This document shows positions 14,381 to 22,159 of a stretch of 63,099 nucleotides of DNA, in pieces. The position numbers and the translations under genes are program-made. The stretch is from Pseudomonadota bacterium. Lineage in GTDB: Bacteria; Pseudomonadota; Alphaproteobacteria; Sphingomonadales; Sphingomonadaceae. The notes beneath the pieces were generated by a model. It was not told the origin of the DNA, did no database searches, and saw only the letters and a program-made list of their open reading frames with translations. The stretch is taken from the NCBI GenBank assembly GCA_018240865.1, contig JAFEEY010000041.1:1-63099 (forward strand), given 5' to 3'. Positions within the stretch are counted from its first letter, which is position 1, and the number at the start of each line of letters is the position of its first letter.

Positions 14381-16786
14381 CTAGAAGCTCTTGCTGACGG
14401 TCAGGCCATATTCCGGCTTGCGAGTGGGCGTGATCGCAAAGGCACGCGACGAGTCGCCCGAAGGCGCTTTCGGCACGCCCGCGCCCAGGTCCACATAGCG
14501 CAGGATGCCGTCCGGCGACTCCTCGTCCAACACGTTCTTGCCCCACAAGGTGATGCGCAGGCCGTTATCGTCATGCAGGCCGATCTGCAGGTTGACCTTC
14601 GTCGAGTTGCCGCTCTTCGCGAGGTTCAGCACCTGCGCGAAATAACTGCTGCGATAGATCAGGTCCGCCCCGGCGAACAGCGACCAGCCCGATGCGATCT
14701 CGTTCTCGCTCCTCAGGCCGATCGAGCCGGTGTGCTTCGAGACCAGCGGCGGGCGGTTGCCGGCAATCGAGGCGGCATCGCGGCAGCCCGGCAGGTCCAG
14801 GTTGGTCGCCGTGCCGGTCTTGCAGGCCTTGCCGAGCAGCAGCACAGCCTGTTCCGGCTCGATGCCGCGGCGGATTTCCGCGTCCAGGAAAGTGTAGTTG
14901 AACTGCAGCTGCAGCGCGCGGCCGGCCAGCGGATAGGCGCCTTCCAGCTCCAGGCCGCGGATGCGGGTGCGGCCGATATTGACGCTGTAGCTGTTGATCG
15001 CGGTCGCCGTCTGGTAGGTGTTGGTGAGCACCTGGTTGCGATAATCCTGCCAGAATGCGGACAGGTTCAGATAGTCGAAGCCCCAGCGCGAGGTCTTCAC
15101 GCCGGCCTCGTAGTTGGTGAGCTTTTCCTCCTTTACCGTGGAGATCGGCGCATCGACGGGGTTGAAGCCGCCCGGCGCATTGCCCTGCGCGAACTGGGCG
15201 TAGACCGTCACATCGGGCGCCGCTTTCCAATTTACGGTGATCCGCGGCAGCGTGGCTTTGAAGGTGGCCTTGCGTGTCCCCGCGACACCGACGATCTGGT
15301 TCGGGTTCGGCAGCGTCAGGCCGGCGATATAGTCGGCGCTGAACACGGCGCCGGCGCGGTAGCTGGGCGTGCGGTTCGTCACCTTGTCGACCTGGTGGCG
15401 CAGCTCCGCGCCGACCCTCAGCGTGTCGGTGACGTCGAAGTCGATCCCGCCGAAAACGGCGCGATTGTTGACGGTGCGAATGTCGGGCAGCAGGTCCAGC
15501 CCCAGTTCGCTCGCCTCAAGATAGCGCGTAAGGCCGTGGCGGCGGTCATGACTGGCGAACACGCCGACCCGCCAGCGGAACCGATCGCCGCCGGGCGAAG
15601 AAATCCGCGCCTCATAGGTCTCTGTCTGGCGCCGTGTGCCGTCGGTCGTGTTGAAGCCCGACTGCGTGCAGCGCTGGTTGCCGATCGGCACGAAATTCGC
15701 GCATACGAAAGGCGAGCCGAGCAGGAAGAAGTCGCGATTGTCGTAGGATTGATCGGTGCCCAGCACCTCGACCAGATCGCTGTAGCCGGCCTGGAACGAG
15801 AAATTATAGCCGGAGCCGGCGATGTCCCAGTCGAGCTCGCCCAGGAACCGGTCGGCATTGCGGTAGAGGCCCGGGCGCTGGAGCTTGTCGGAGTTGAGGC
15901 CGAACGTCTTCGGCACCTGCACCACGCCGCAATAATAGGGACGTGTCGCGAGGAAGCAGTTGTTGGCGGTCGAGGGCTGCAGCCCGATCGCGTAAAGCCC
16001 GTCGTCGTCGCGCTGGTGCAGCCAGCGCACGTCCATCCGGAAGTCGTCCGATGGCGTCAGGAACAGGCCGGCCATATACTGATGCGTGTTCTGGTCTCCC
16101 AGCCGCTCGCCCGGCACGGCCTGGTTCTTGAACTGCCCGTCGATATCGAAGAATTTAGCGCCGGCCTGCACGCCCAGCCAAGGCGTGATCGGGGCGGAGA
16201 CGAAGGCACTCAGCTCGCGCCGGTCATAGCTGCCGAGCGTGCCCGACAGCCTTGCCTCCAGCTTGTCGGTCGGGCGCTTCAGCACGACGTTGATCGCGCC
16301 CGACAGCGTGCCGCGTCCGAACACCGCCGATTGCGGCCCCTTGATCACCTCGACCCGCTCGACATTGGCAAGCTCAAGCGACGAGAAGTCGCCGAAATAG
16401 GGTGCACCGTCGAGGAAGATGCCGACCTTGCCGTCAGTGAACAGGATGTTCGACGCGCCGCGGATCACCGGCCGGTCGCCGCTGCGGCCGAACGATTGCT
16501 GGATCTGGAAGCCGGGCGTGAAATCGGCCAGGTCGACGATGTCGCTCGCCAGCCGGTCCTCTATCCGTTGCGCCGAGAAGGCGCTGACCGAAACCGGCAC
16601 GTCCTGCAGCGACTCCTCGCGCTTGCGGGCCGTAACGACGATCTCCTCGCCGCCGCGGTCCTGCGCCTGTCCTTGAGGCGCCGGCGCATTGGCCTGCGCG
16701 GAAACCGGCACGGACGTCAGGCCGAACACGCTCGCCGCGATCAGTAACCGCAATCGAGACCTCAGGCGCAAATCCTCTTTCATCAT
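14381..16786 (-). CDS. TonB-dependent outer-membrane receptor, operon A
   Basis: An 801-residue receptor. The signal peptide (LRLLIAASVFGLTSVPVSAQ) is followed by a TonB-box-like EEIVVTARKREE and the plug domain (SLQDVPVSVSAFSAQRIED, PVIRGASNILFTDGKVGIF, VERVEVIKGPQSAVFGRGTLSGAINVVLKRP). The rest is the 22-strand barrel ending in the aromatic GLTVSKSF. It imports a large or scarce substrate across the outer membrane using TonB energy. There is no FecA-like signalling extension. Two adjacent ATGs (16786, 16783) are possible starts; the second has better spacing from GGGAGG. Lying inside a catabolic operon suggests that it takes up the pathway substrate rather than a siderophore. Confidence 0.92.
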   Translation of the reverse strand: MMKEDLRLRSRLRLLIAASVFGLTSVPVSAQANAPAPQGQAQDRGGEEIVVTARKREESLQDVPVSVSAFSAQRIEDRLASDIVDLADFTPGFQIQQSFGRSGDRPVIRGASNILFTDGKVGIFLDGAPYFGDFSSLELANVERVEVIKGPQSAVFGRGTLSGAINVVLKRPTDKLEARLSGTLGSYDRRELSAFVSAPITPWLGVQAGAKFFDIDGQFKNQAVPGERLGDQNTHQYMAGLFLTPSDDFRMDVRWLHQRDDDGLYAIGLQPSTANNCFLATRPYYCGVVQVPKTFGLNSDKLQRPGLYRNADRFLGELDWDIAGSGYNFSFQAGYSDLVEVLGTDQSYDNRDFFLLGSPFVCANFVPIGNQRCTQSGFNTTDGTRRQTETYEARISSPGGDRFRWRVGVFASHDRRHGLTRYLEASELGLDLLPDIRTVNNRAVFGGIDFDVTDTLRVGAELRHQVDKVTNRTPSYRAGAVFSADYIAGLTLPNPNQIVGVAGTRKATFKATLPRITVNWKAAPDVTVYAQFAQGNAPGGFNPVDAPISTVKEEKLTNYEAGVKTSRWGFDYLNLSAFWQDYRNQVLTNTYQTATAINSYSVNIGRTRIRGLELEGAYPLAGRALQLQFNYTFLDAEIRRGIEPEQAVLLLGKACKTGTATNLDLPGCRDAASIAGNRPPLVSKHTGSIGLRSENEIASGWSLFAGADLIYRSSYFAQVLNLAKSGNSTKVNLQIGLHDDNGLRITLWGKNVLDEESPDGILRYVDLGAGVPKAPSGDSSRAFAITPTRKPEYGLTVSKSF

Positions 16787-16840
16787 TCCCCCTCCCTTTT
16801 CAGATTGTCCCGATTGTCAGCCGCGCGGGCGCGACCGGGG

Positions 16841-16856
16841 CCGAGCCCGGGCTCGG
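16841..16856. promoter_or_regulatory. 16-base perfect palindrome between the nitrilase-fold and TonB genes
   Basis: CCGAGCCCGGGCTCGG lies two bases past the stop codon of the nitrilase-fold gene, in the 72-base gap before the TonB receptor gene. As RNA it would fold into a tight hairpin. There is no T-run, so full termination is unlikely; partial termination or mRNA processing that changes the ratio of upstream to downstream products is possible. Confidence 0.4.
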
Positions 16857-16858
16857 GA

Positions 16859-18004
16859 TCATTTCCACCGCCCCTTGTCTTTCAGATATCGGCCCGCGTC
16901 CTTCAGGTCGGACGGCTGGTAGGCCTGGAACAGGTTCGGGCCGTAGCGCGGCGCATATTGCTCGAACTCTTTCAGGAAGAGCTCCTTGTGCACCGACGGC
17001 TGGCGATGGCGGGCGCGGAACTGCGCGATCGGCACGCGCGCGGCGACCAGCGTCTCGTTCGCACTGGTCGCCTTCGCAAGCGGCTCCCCGTCGGGACCGT
17101 AGATTGCCGACCCGCCGGCGTTCACGTCCTCGAAGAACGGCCCGCCGGGCGAGATCGCGTTGTTGCAGACCGCCGTGTAGACGCCGTTGTAGAGCGAGGT
17201 GGCCTGCATATCGACAGGCGAGAAGCCGCCGGTCGCAGTGCGCAGGATCACTTCCGCCCCCTTCATCGCGGCGGCGCGGAAATATTCGGGTTCGCGCTGG
17301 ATCGAGCTGGTCAGGATATTGCCGATCGGCGTGCGCACGACGGGCACGACCGCATCCTCGCCATACATTTCGATATAGCGGTCGAGCACGTCATAGATCG
17401 TCGTCGTGAACAGCTCGGTTTCACCGCCGAACAGCCCTTTGACGTTGCGGGCTTTCCAGTTCTTCGCGATGATCTTGCCGGCCGGATCGATGATCGTCGT
17501 GATCGACAGCGCGTGGCCGGGCCAGTCGGGATCGCGAGCATAGGACCCGAACACGATGTACATGCCATAGGCGCGCGCCTTCGCGGCGATCGCCTCCGTC
17601 TCCTCGCCCGGAATGTCGATCGCGACCCGCAGCACCTCGTCCCGCGTCCAGTCGCGCCAGCCGGTGATCGGGAATTCGTGGAAGAACAGCAGGTCCGGCT
17701 TCACGAACCCCATGGTCGACGCGTCGATCAGCGCCAGCATATGGTCGAGATTGGCCTTGCGCGTCGCCTTCAACCGCGACAGCTCGACCGGGATCACCCG
17801 GCTCTGCGCGACGCCAAGGGTGAAGGCATCCCGGGCAAGCGGGACGACTGCGTAGGTTCCGTCCGGCCGCACCTCTACCGGCGCGCCGCCTTTCGGCCCC
17901 GCAGCGCCGGCCCGCCCAGTCGCGAGCGCTGCCAGGCCAAGCCCCGCCATCGAACCGAGAATTCCGCGCCGCGAGAGCGCCCCTTTACGAACGTCTTGCG
18001 TCAT
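16859..18004 (-). CDS. Tat-exported nitrilase-fold protein with Ser at the catalytic Cys position (copy A)
   Basis: A 381-residue protein starting at ATG 18004, eight bases after GGGAGA. The N-terminus is a twin-arginine signal (LSRRGILGSMAGLGLAALA), so it is likely periplasmic. The carbon-nitrogen hydrolase fold is recognisable: catalytic Glu110 in LLFFHEFPITGW, Lys184 in KNWKARNV, then IGNILTSSIQREPEYFRAAA followed by KGAEVIL. At the position seven residues before the final Glu of the PE pair, where the family has Cys, this protein has Ser233. The other copy (32063-33094) also has Ser. It may be a serine-dependent variant, or have lost C-N hydrolysis. It is second in the operon after the calycin-like gene. 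Confidence 0.8.
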   Translation of the reverse strand: MTQDVRKGALSRRGILGSMAGLGLAALATGRAGAAGPKGGAPVEVRPDGTYAVVPLARDAFTLGVAQSRVIPVELSRLKATRKANLDHMLALIDASTMGFVKPDLLFFHEFPITGWRDWTRDEVLRVAIDIPGEETEAIAAKARAYGMYIVFGSYARDPDWPGHALSITTIIDPAGKIIAKNWKARNVKGLFGGETELFTTTIYDVLDRYIEMYGEDAVVPVVRTPIGNILTSSIQREPEYFRAAAMKGAEVILRTATGGFSPVDMQATSLYNGVYTAVCNNAISPGGPFFEDVNAGGSAIYGPDGEPLAKATSANETLVAARVPIAQFRARHRQPSVHKELFLKEFEQYAPRYGPNLFQAYQPSDLKDAGRYLKDKGRWK

Positions 18005-18029
18005 CGGCGCAATCTCCCTGTGGCGCGGC

Positions 18030-18554
18030 TCACCTCGTCCCGCGAGGGTGGAAGCTGTAAAAGCTGGGATCGTCATGCGACTGCCAGTCGCGTGAGACGC
18101 GGGCTTCGTTGATCACTGTGCGCTGGAAGAGCCGCCCCTTGCGGTACCAGTGCCAGGTCCGGTTCTTTGCATCGCCATCCTCGGCGACAGTGATCATTTC
18201 GTAGTATCGGAAGTCCGGCTCATGCGCCCGCGTCCAGCCGACCATGATCGTGCGATTGGTGGCATCAAGCTCGACCGCGCCGGTCCATCCGTCGATCAGC
18301 TCGTTCCTGATCCAGACGCGGTCGCCCTGGAAAACACCATCGAAGTAGCGGATTTCGCGGGTACCATCGGCCCAGGTGTAGATATTGGTCTGACTGAGCT
18401 TCGCCTCGCCGTCCGGTCCATCGGTCAGGCGGCAGATCAGCTTGGACTGGTGGCGGTCGATGATGTTGTGGTCAGGATCCAAGTGGACATATTCGCCCTC
18501 CCACACGCCCGCCTGGTCTGCCACCAGCGGCGAGCGCTCCGCAATCACTCCCAT
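18030..18554 (-). CDS. Calycin-like small protein, copy 1
   Basis: A 174-residue protein of unknown function. The start is ATG 18554 because AGGAG is seven bases away; the ATG six bases earlier touches the ribosome site. The sequence is beta-rich with repeated aromatic strands: GVWEGEYVHLD, SKLICRLTDG, QTNIYTWADGTREIRYFDG, DRVWIRNELIDGWTG, YYEMITVAEDG, RTWHWYRKGRLFQRTVINE. The G-x-W-(D/E)-G opening resembles lipocalin/FABP-like (calycin) proteins. Two relatives are at 23531-24031 and 29346-29792. It heads leftward operon A, only 13 bases from the palindromic operator. It may bind the substrate or an intermediate; no catalytic residue can be assigned. Confidence 0.65.
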   Translation of the reverse strand: MGVIAERSPLVADQAGVWEGEYVHLDPDHNIIDRHQSKLICRLTDGPDGEAKLSQTNIYTWADGTREIRYFDGVFQGDRVWIRNELIDGWTGAVELDATNRTIMVGWTRAHEPDFRYYEMITVAEDGDAKNRTWHWYRKGRLFQRTVINEARVSRDWQSHDDPSFYSFHPRGTR

Positions 18555-18567
18555 GCACATTCTCCTT

Positions 18568-18579
18568 TTGTCCGGACAA
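18568..18579. promoter_or_regulatory. Palindromic operator TTGTCCGGACAA (site 1)
   Basis: Exact 12-base palindrome in the gap between leftward operon A and the rightward LysR gene. It ends 13 bases before the calycin-like ATG at 18554 and is 73 bases upstream of the LysR ATG at 18653. The central GT-CCGG-AC form matches GntR-family operators; the presumed regulator is the GntR protein at 45783-46535. Confidence 0.75.
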
Positions 18580-18652
18580 CTTTGCGGGAGGGAGATCAAG
18601 CTTCCACCAAATTCTTGTCTTTTTGCACAACCAAGGGTTGTATGTCCGGGCA

Positions 18653-19555
18653 ATGGAATCACGACACGTCCGCCACTTCCTGGCCGCCTATGACGCGGGC
18701 ACCTTCGCCGGCGCGGCGGAGAGGCTGCGGCTGAGCCAGCAGGCGATCAGCAAGAGCATTTCGCGGCTGGAGGGCCATCTGGGCGTGCGTCTGTTCGAAC
18801 GCGACGGACGGCGGGTGCGTCCGACGGCCTATGCCGAGCTGTTCGTGCCGCACGCGCGCACCATCGCCGCGGAATCGGACCGTTTTCGCGCCGACCTGCA
18901 GGACATGCTTGGCGGGCGGACCGGCCTGTTGCGTATCGGCGTGGGCCCCAGCCCTGCCGCGGGCCTGCTGGCCGAAGCGATCGAGGGACTGGGTTTGGGC
19001 CGCCAGGTTCGGTTCTCGGTCGCGGCCGGCGTGTATGAGAAGATGATCGACGACCTGATCCGCGGGCGGCTCGACCTGCTGGTCGCGTTGCGCCAGGTCG
19101 ACCGGAACGAGCCGCTGGTGCGCGAGGAGGTGCTGGGCGACGTCGCCTATGTCGTCGTCGCCGGTGCGAACCACCCGCTCGCCGGCCGGAACAAGATCGC
19201 GCTGGCGGACATCGCGTCGGAACGTTGGCTTGCCGGCACCGACATCGGCGCAGTCGAACGCGCCTACCTGGCAAGCTTCGCGGCTGCCGGTGCTCCGCTC
19301 GGGCGGCCGGAGATCGAGACGACATCGGTGCTGTTCGCCCATGCGACGCTCGACCACGGTGCGCATCTGGCAATCCTGCCCGAGCTGATGGTGCGCCGGG
19401 AGGTGCGCGCCGGCCGGCTCGTCATCCTCGATGTGGATGCGGAGCCATGGACGCGCCCGCTCGTGGTCGCGACGCGCGTGCGTGCGCCGACGCCGCCGCT
19501 GGTCGCCTCATTGGTCGAGCAGCTGAAACGGTCGTTCGCTCAGGCCGGGGGCTGA
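18653..19555 (+). CDS. LysR-family transcriptional regulator
   Basis: A 300-residue regulator starting at ATG 18653 (MESRHVRHFLAAYDAGTF); the upstream extension of the frame does not fit the family. The helix-turn-helix is FAGAAERLRLSQQAISKSIS and the effector domain begins near GLLRIGVGPSPAAGLLAEAI. It is divergent from operon A and shares the intergenic region with operator site 1, so it may itself be repressed by the GntR protein and add a second layer of control. Its 3' end overlaps the convergent CoA-transferase gene by 16 bases. Confidence 0.88.
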   Translation: MESRHVRHFLAAYDAGTFAGAAERLRLSQQAISKSISRLEGHLGVRLFERDGRRVRPTAYAELFVPHARTIAAESDRFRADLQDMLGGRTGLLRIGVGPSPAAGLLAEAIEGLGLGRQVRFSVAAGVYEKMIDDLIRGRLDLLVALRQVDRNEPLVREEVLGDVAYVVVAGANHPLAGRNKIALADIASERWLAGTDIGAVERAYLASFAAAGAPLGRPEIETTSVLFAHATLDHGAHLAILPELMVRREVRAGRLVILDVDAEPWTRPLVVATRVRAPTPPLVASLVEQLKRSFAQAGG

Positions 19556-20634
19556 GCCAGTTCGGCTGGGCCGCCCGGCCGTTCGCCGTCCATTGCGATC
19601 GGCAAGGCCGGCAGCATCGTTTCGCGCCCATCGGGCAGCCGCACCGGCTGCAGCGCGCCCGAGGCGAGCAGGTGCGGATCGTCGAACAGCTCTTCCGGCC
19701 GCCCGATCGGCGCGAAGGGCAGGCCGGAGCCTTCCAGCCGCGCCACGATCTCGTCGCGCGTGAAGCCGGAGAGCAGCTCGCGGATCACCGGCAGGATGCG
19801 GTCGCGCGCCTTCACCCGCTCGTTGTTCCTGCGCAGGCTTTCGTCGGCCCACAGCGTGTCGAGGCCGAATAGCGCGCAGAATTTCTCCCACAGCGCATCG
19901 GTGACGACGCCGATGAAGATCGGCTCGTCCTTGGTCTGGAAGACGTCGTAGATCGCCCAGGCCGATATGCGCGCGGGCATCGGGTCGGCCGCCTTCCCGG
20001 TCACCGCCTTCTGCGCCATGTGCTGACCGACCAGCCACACGGTCGTTTCGAACAGCGCCGACTGGATTTTCTGCCCCCGCCCGGTCCGGTGCCGTTCCTC
20101 CAGCGCGGCAAGGATGCCAATCACGCCGAACATGCCGCCGGTTGCATCGATCACGCTGGCGCCGGCGCGCAGCGGCCGTCCCGGCGGGCCGGTCATATAG
20201 GCAAGCCCGCCCATCATCTGCGCGACTTCGTCCAGCGCGGTGCGGTTCTCGTAAGGCCCGGGGAGGAAGCCCTTCAGCGTGCAATAGATCAGGCCCGGAT
20301 TTTCGGCGCTCAGCGTCTCGTAATCGAGGCCCAGCCGATCGAGCGCGCCGGGGCGGAAATTCTCGATCAGGATATCCGCCTCGCCGACCAGCCGCTTCGC
20401 CTCGGCAAGGCCTTCGGCGTTTTTCAGATCGAGGAAGACGCTGCCCTTGTGGCGGTTGTACATCGGGAAATAGCCTGCGCCTGAGCCGATCAGGTTGCGC
20501 GTATGATCGCCGCCTTCGGGCTCGACCCGGGTCACCTCGGCGCCAAGCCCGGCCAGGATCGCGCCCGCCGCCGGGCCCATCACCATGTGGGTGAACTCGA
20601 CCACCTTCAGGCCTGCAAGCGGCGTCGCGCTCAT
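19540..20634 (-). CDS. Family III CoA-transferase (CaiB/BaiF)
   Basis: A 364-residue protein with the family III plan: LAGLKVVEFTHMVMGPAAG at the N-terminus, LGAEVTRVEPEGGD, a nucleotide-binding-like SVFLDLKNAEG, DILIENFRPGALDRLGL, and the catalytic Asp in RTALDEVAQMMGG (about residue 140). These enzymes move CoA between carboxylic acids via an aspartyl-CoA intermediate. The gene overlaps the HMG-CoA-lyase-like gene (ATGA) and is last in a leftward operon with LeuC/LeuD-like proteins. In that context it probably activates a hydroxy di- or tricarboxylic acid that the lyase then cleaves; this is inference. Confidence 0.9.
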   Translation of the reverse strand: MSATPLAGLKVVEFTHMVMGPAAGAILAGLGAEVTRVEPEGGDHTRNLIGSGAGYFPMYNRHKGSVFLDLKNAEGLAEAKRLVGEADILIENFRPGALDRLGLDYETLSAENPGLIYCTLKGFLPGPYENRTALDEVAQMMGGLAYMTGPPGRPLRAGASVIDATGGMFGVIGILAALEERHRTGRGQKIQSALFETTVWLVGQHMAQKAVTGKAADPMPARISAWAIYDVFQTKDEPIFIGVVTDALWEKFCALFGLDTLWADESLRRNNERVKARDRILPVIRELLSGFTRDEIVARLEGSGLPFAPIGRPEELFDDPHLLASGALQPVRLPDGRETMLPALPIAMDGERPGGPAELAQPPA

Positions 20635-21551
20635 GCCGCGCGCCGCCGCTCGAGCCCGAGCGGTAGCCCCGCATCGGGCGTGAAGCCGTAGAGCGGCTCG
20701 CCGGGCAGCGCGTCCTGCAGGATGCTTCGAACCCGCATCAGCTTGTCGAGGTCGATGCCGGTTTCATAACCCATGGCGTCCAGCATGAAGGCGAGATCCT
20801 CGGTGACGATGTTGCCCGACGCGCCGGGGGCATAGGGACAGCCGCCGAGGCCGCCCAGCGAAGCATCGAGCGTCGTGATCCCTTCCTCGAGCCCGGCGAG
20901 CGCATTGGCGAGGCCGAGCCCGCGCGTGTTGTGGAGATGGAGCGTGGTCAGCATCTCCGCCCCCACTGCCGACTTTACCCTGCGCACGAGCCGCTTCACT
21001 TGCGCCGGATCGGCATAGCCCGTGGTGTCCGACAGGCTCAGTTCCTTCGCGCCTGCCGCAACCGCCTGTTCGGCGAGACGAACGACCTGATCCTCCGCAA
21101 TCGCGCCTTCGATCGTGCAGCCGAATGCCGTCGCAAGCCCGACCGCGAAATGCGCGCCCGCCGCCTCGGCAATGCCGGCAACAGCGCGGACTTCGGCGAT
21201 CATCTCGGGATGGGATTTGCGGACGTTCCTCTGGCTGTGCGTCTCAGACATCGAGAACGGGATCGACATACCGTGCACGCCCGCCGCGACCGCGCGCTCG
21301 GCGCCCTTCGCGTTCGGCACAAGCGCGACCACGTTCAGGCCGGGCAATGTGCGCGCGAACCGCACCAGTTCCTCGGTGTCCGCCATCTGCGGCAGGAGTT
21401 GCGGCGGCACGAAGCTGCCCACTTCGATCTCGCGCACGCCGGCCTCGGCCTCGGCCCTGATCCAGGCCTTTTTCGCTTCGAGCGGCATCACCGGCGCGAT
21501 GCTTTGCAGCCCATCGCGCGGGCCGACTTCGGAGATCAGGATGAAAGTCAT
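20631..21551 (-). CDS. HMG-CoA lyase-like enzyme (DRE-TIM family)
   Basis: A 306-residue TIM-barrel protein beginning MTFILISEVGPRDGLQS, the substrate-binding signature of HMG-CoA lyase-like enzymes. Further signals are VGSFVPPQLLPQMADTEEL, the metal-binding HLHNTRGLGLANAL, and GGLGGCPYAPGASGNIVTED containing the active-site Cys. The family cleaves 3-hydroxy-3-methylglutaryl-CoA or related 3-hydroxy-acyl-CoAs into a ketoacid or acetoacetate and acetyl-CoA. ATGA overlaps join it to the LeuD-like gene before and the CoA-transferase after. With those neighbours a citramalyl-CoA-like or similar substrate is more likely than leucine-derived HMG-CoA. Confidence 0.88.
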   Translation of the reverse strand: MTFILISEVGPRDGLQSIAPVMPLEAKKAWIRAEAEAGVREIEVGSFVPPQLLPQMADTEELVRFARTLPGLNVVALVPNAKGAERAVAAGVHGMSIPFSMSETHSQRNVRKSHPEMIAEVRAVAGIAEAAGAHFAVGLATAFGCTIEGAIAEDQVVRLAEQAVAAGAKELSLSDTTGYADPAQVKRLVRRVKSAVGAEMLTTLHLHNTRGLGLANALAGLEEGITTLDASLGGLGGCPYAPGASGNIVTEDLAFMLDAMGYETGIDLDKLMRVRSILQDALPGEPLYGFTPDAGLPLGLERRRAA

Positions 21552-22159
21552 GAATCCTCCAGATAAACCCAGGGCCGCGCCGCCCGATCGCGCGTCTGGA
21601 ATGAGCCGATCTCGCCGCAATGCTTGAGCGTCAGGTCGATAGCGTCCAGCCCTTCGGCGAGCATTGCCTTGGCTGACGGGTCGATCTCGAACGAACAGGA
21701 GAGCGGACCGCACGCGACTGTCTGAGCGAGCAGGTCGATTGCGACCTTCGCGCCCTCGACCGCAATCGCCTCGACCGCTTCTTCCGGCAGCACCACCGGG
21801 ATGATCCCGTTGCGCACGCAATTGCCGCGGAAGATCGGGGCGAAACCGGGCGCGATCACGGCCCGGATGCCATATTCGTGCAGCGCCCACACCGCATGCT
21901 CGCGGCTCGATCCGCAGCCGAAATTGGGTCCGCCGAGCAGAATCGTCGCGTGTGCAAAGCCGGGCTGGTTGAGCACGAAATCCGGGTTCGGCTCGCGAGA
22001 GCCCGGCGCCGTGTAGCGCCAGCCGGCGAACAGCCCATCCGCCAACCCGGTTTTGCCGACGCTCTTCATCTCGCGTGACGGGATGATCTGGTCGGTGTCG
22101 ATGTTCGGCCGGATCAGCGGCGCGGCGACGCCGGAGACGAAAGGCACGGGCTCGGTCAT
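21548..22159 (-). CDS. leuD: LeuD-like small subunit of an isopropylmalate-type dehydratase
   Basis: A 203-residue protein starting at ATG 22159. It has the swivel-domain signature: PLIRPNIDTDQIIPSR, FVLNQPGFAHATILLGG, NFGCGSSREHAVWAL, and APIFRGNCVRNGIIP. With the LeuC-like partner it forms an aconitase-superfamily dehydratase that isomerises or hydrates a hydroxy acid. Normal leucine-pathway LeuD is similar in length (~200). The genetic context (CoA-transferase, lyase, hydrolase) argues for a catabolic substrate such as a methylmalate, so the gene name reflects family and not pathway. Confidence 0.88.
   Translation of the reverse strand: MTEPVPFVSGVAAPLIRPNIDTDQIIPSREMKSVGKTGLADGLFAGWRYTAPGSREPNPDFVLNQPGFAHATILLGGPNFGCGSSREHAVWALHEYGIRAVIAPGFAPIFRGNCVRNGIIPVVLPEEAVEAIAVEGAKVAIDLLAQTVACGPLSCSFEIDPSAKAMLAEGLDAIDLTLKHCGEIGSFQTRDRAARPWVYLEDS

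Noticed and set aside
14339..16747. 802-codon plus-strand frame opposite the first TonB receptor
   Set aside because: Antisense shadow of the receptor gene, His/Arg/Val-rich with no recognisable domain.
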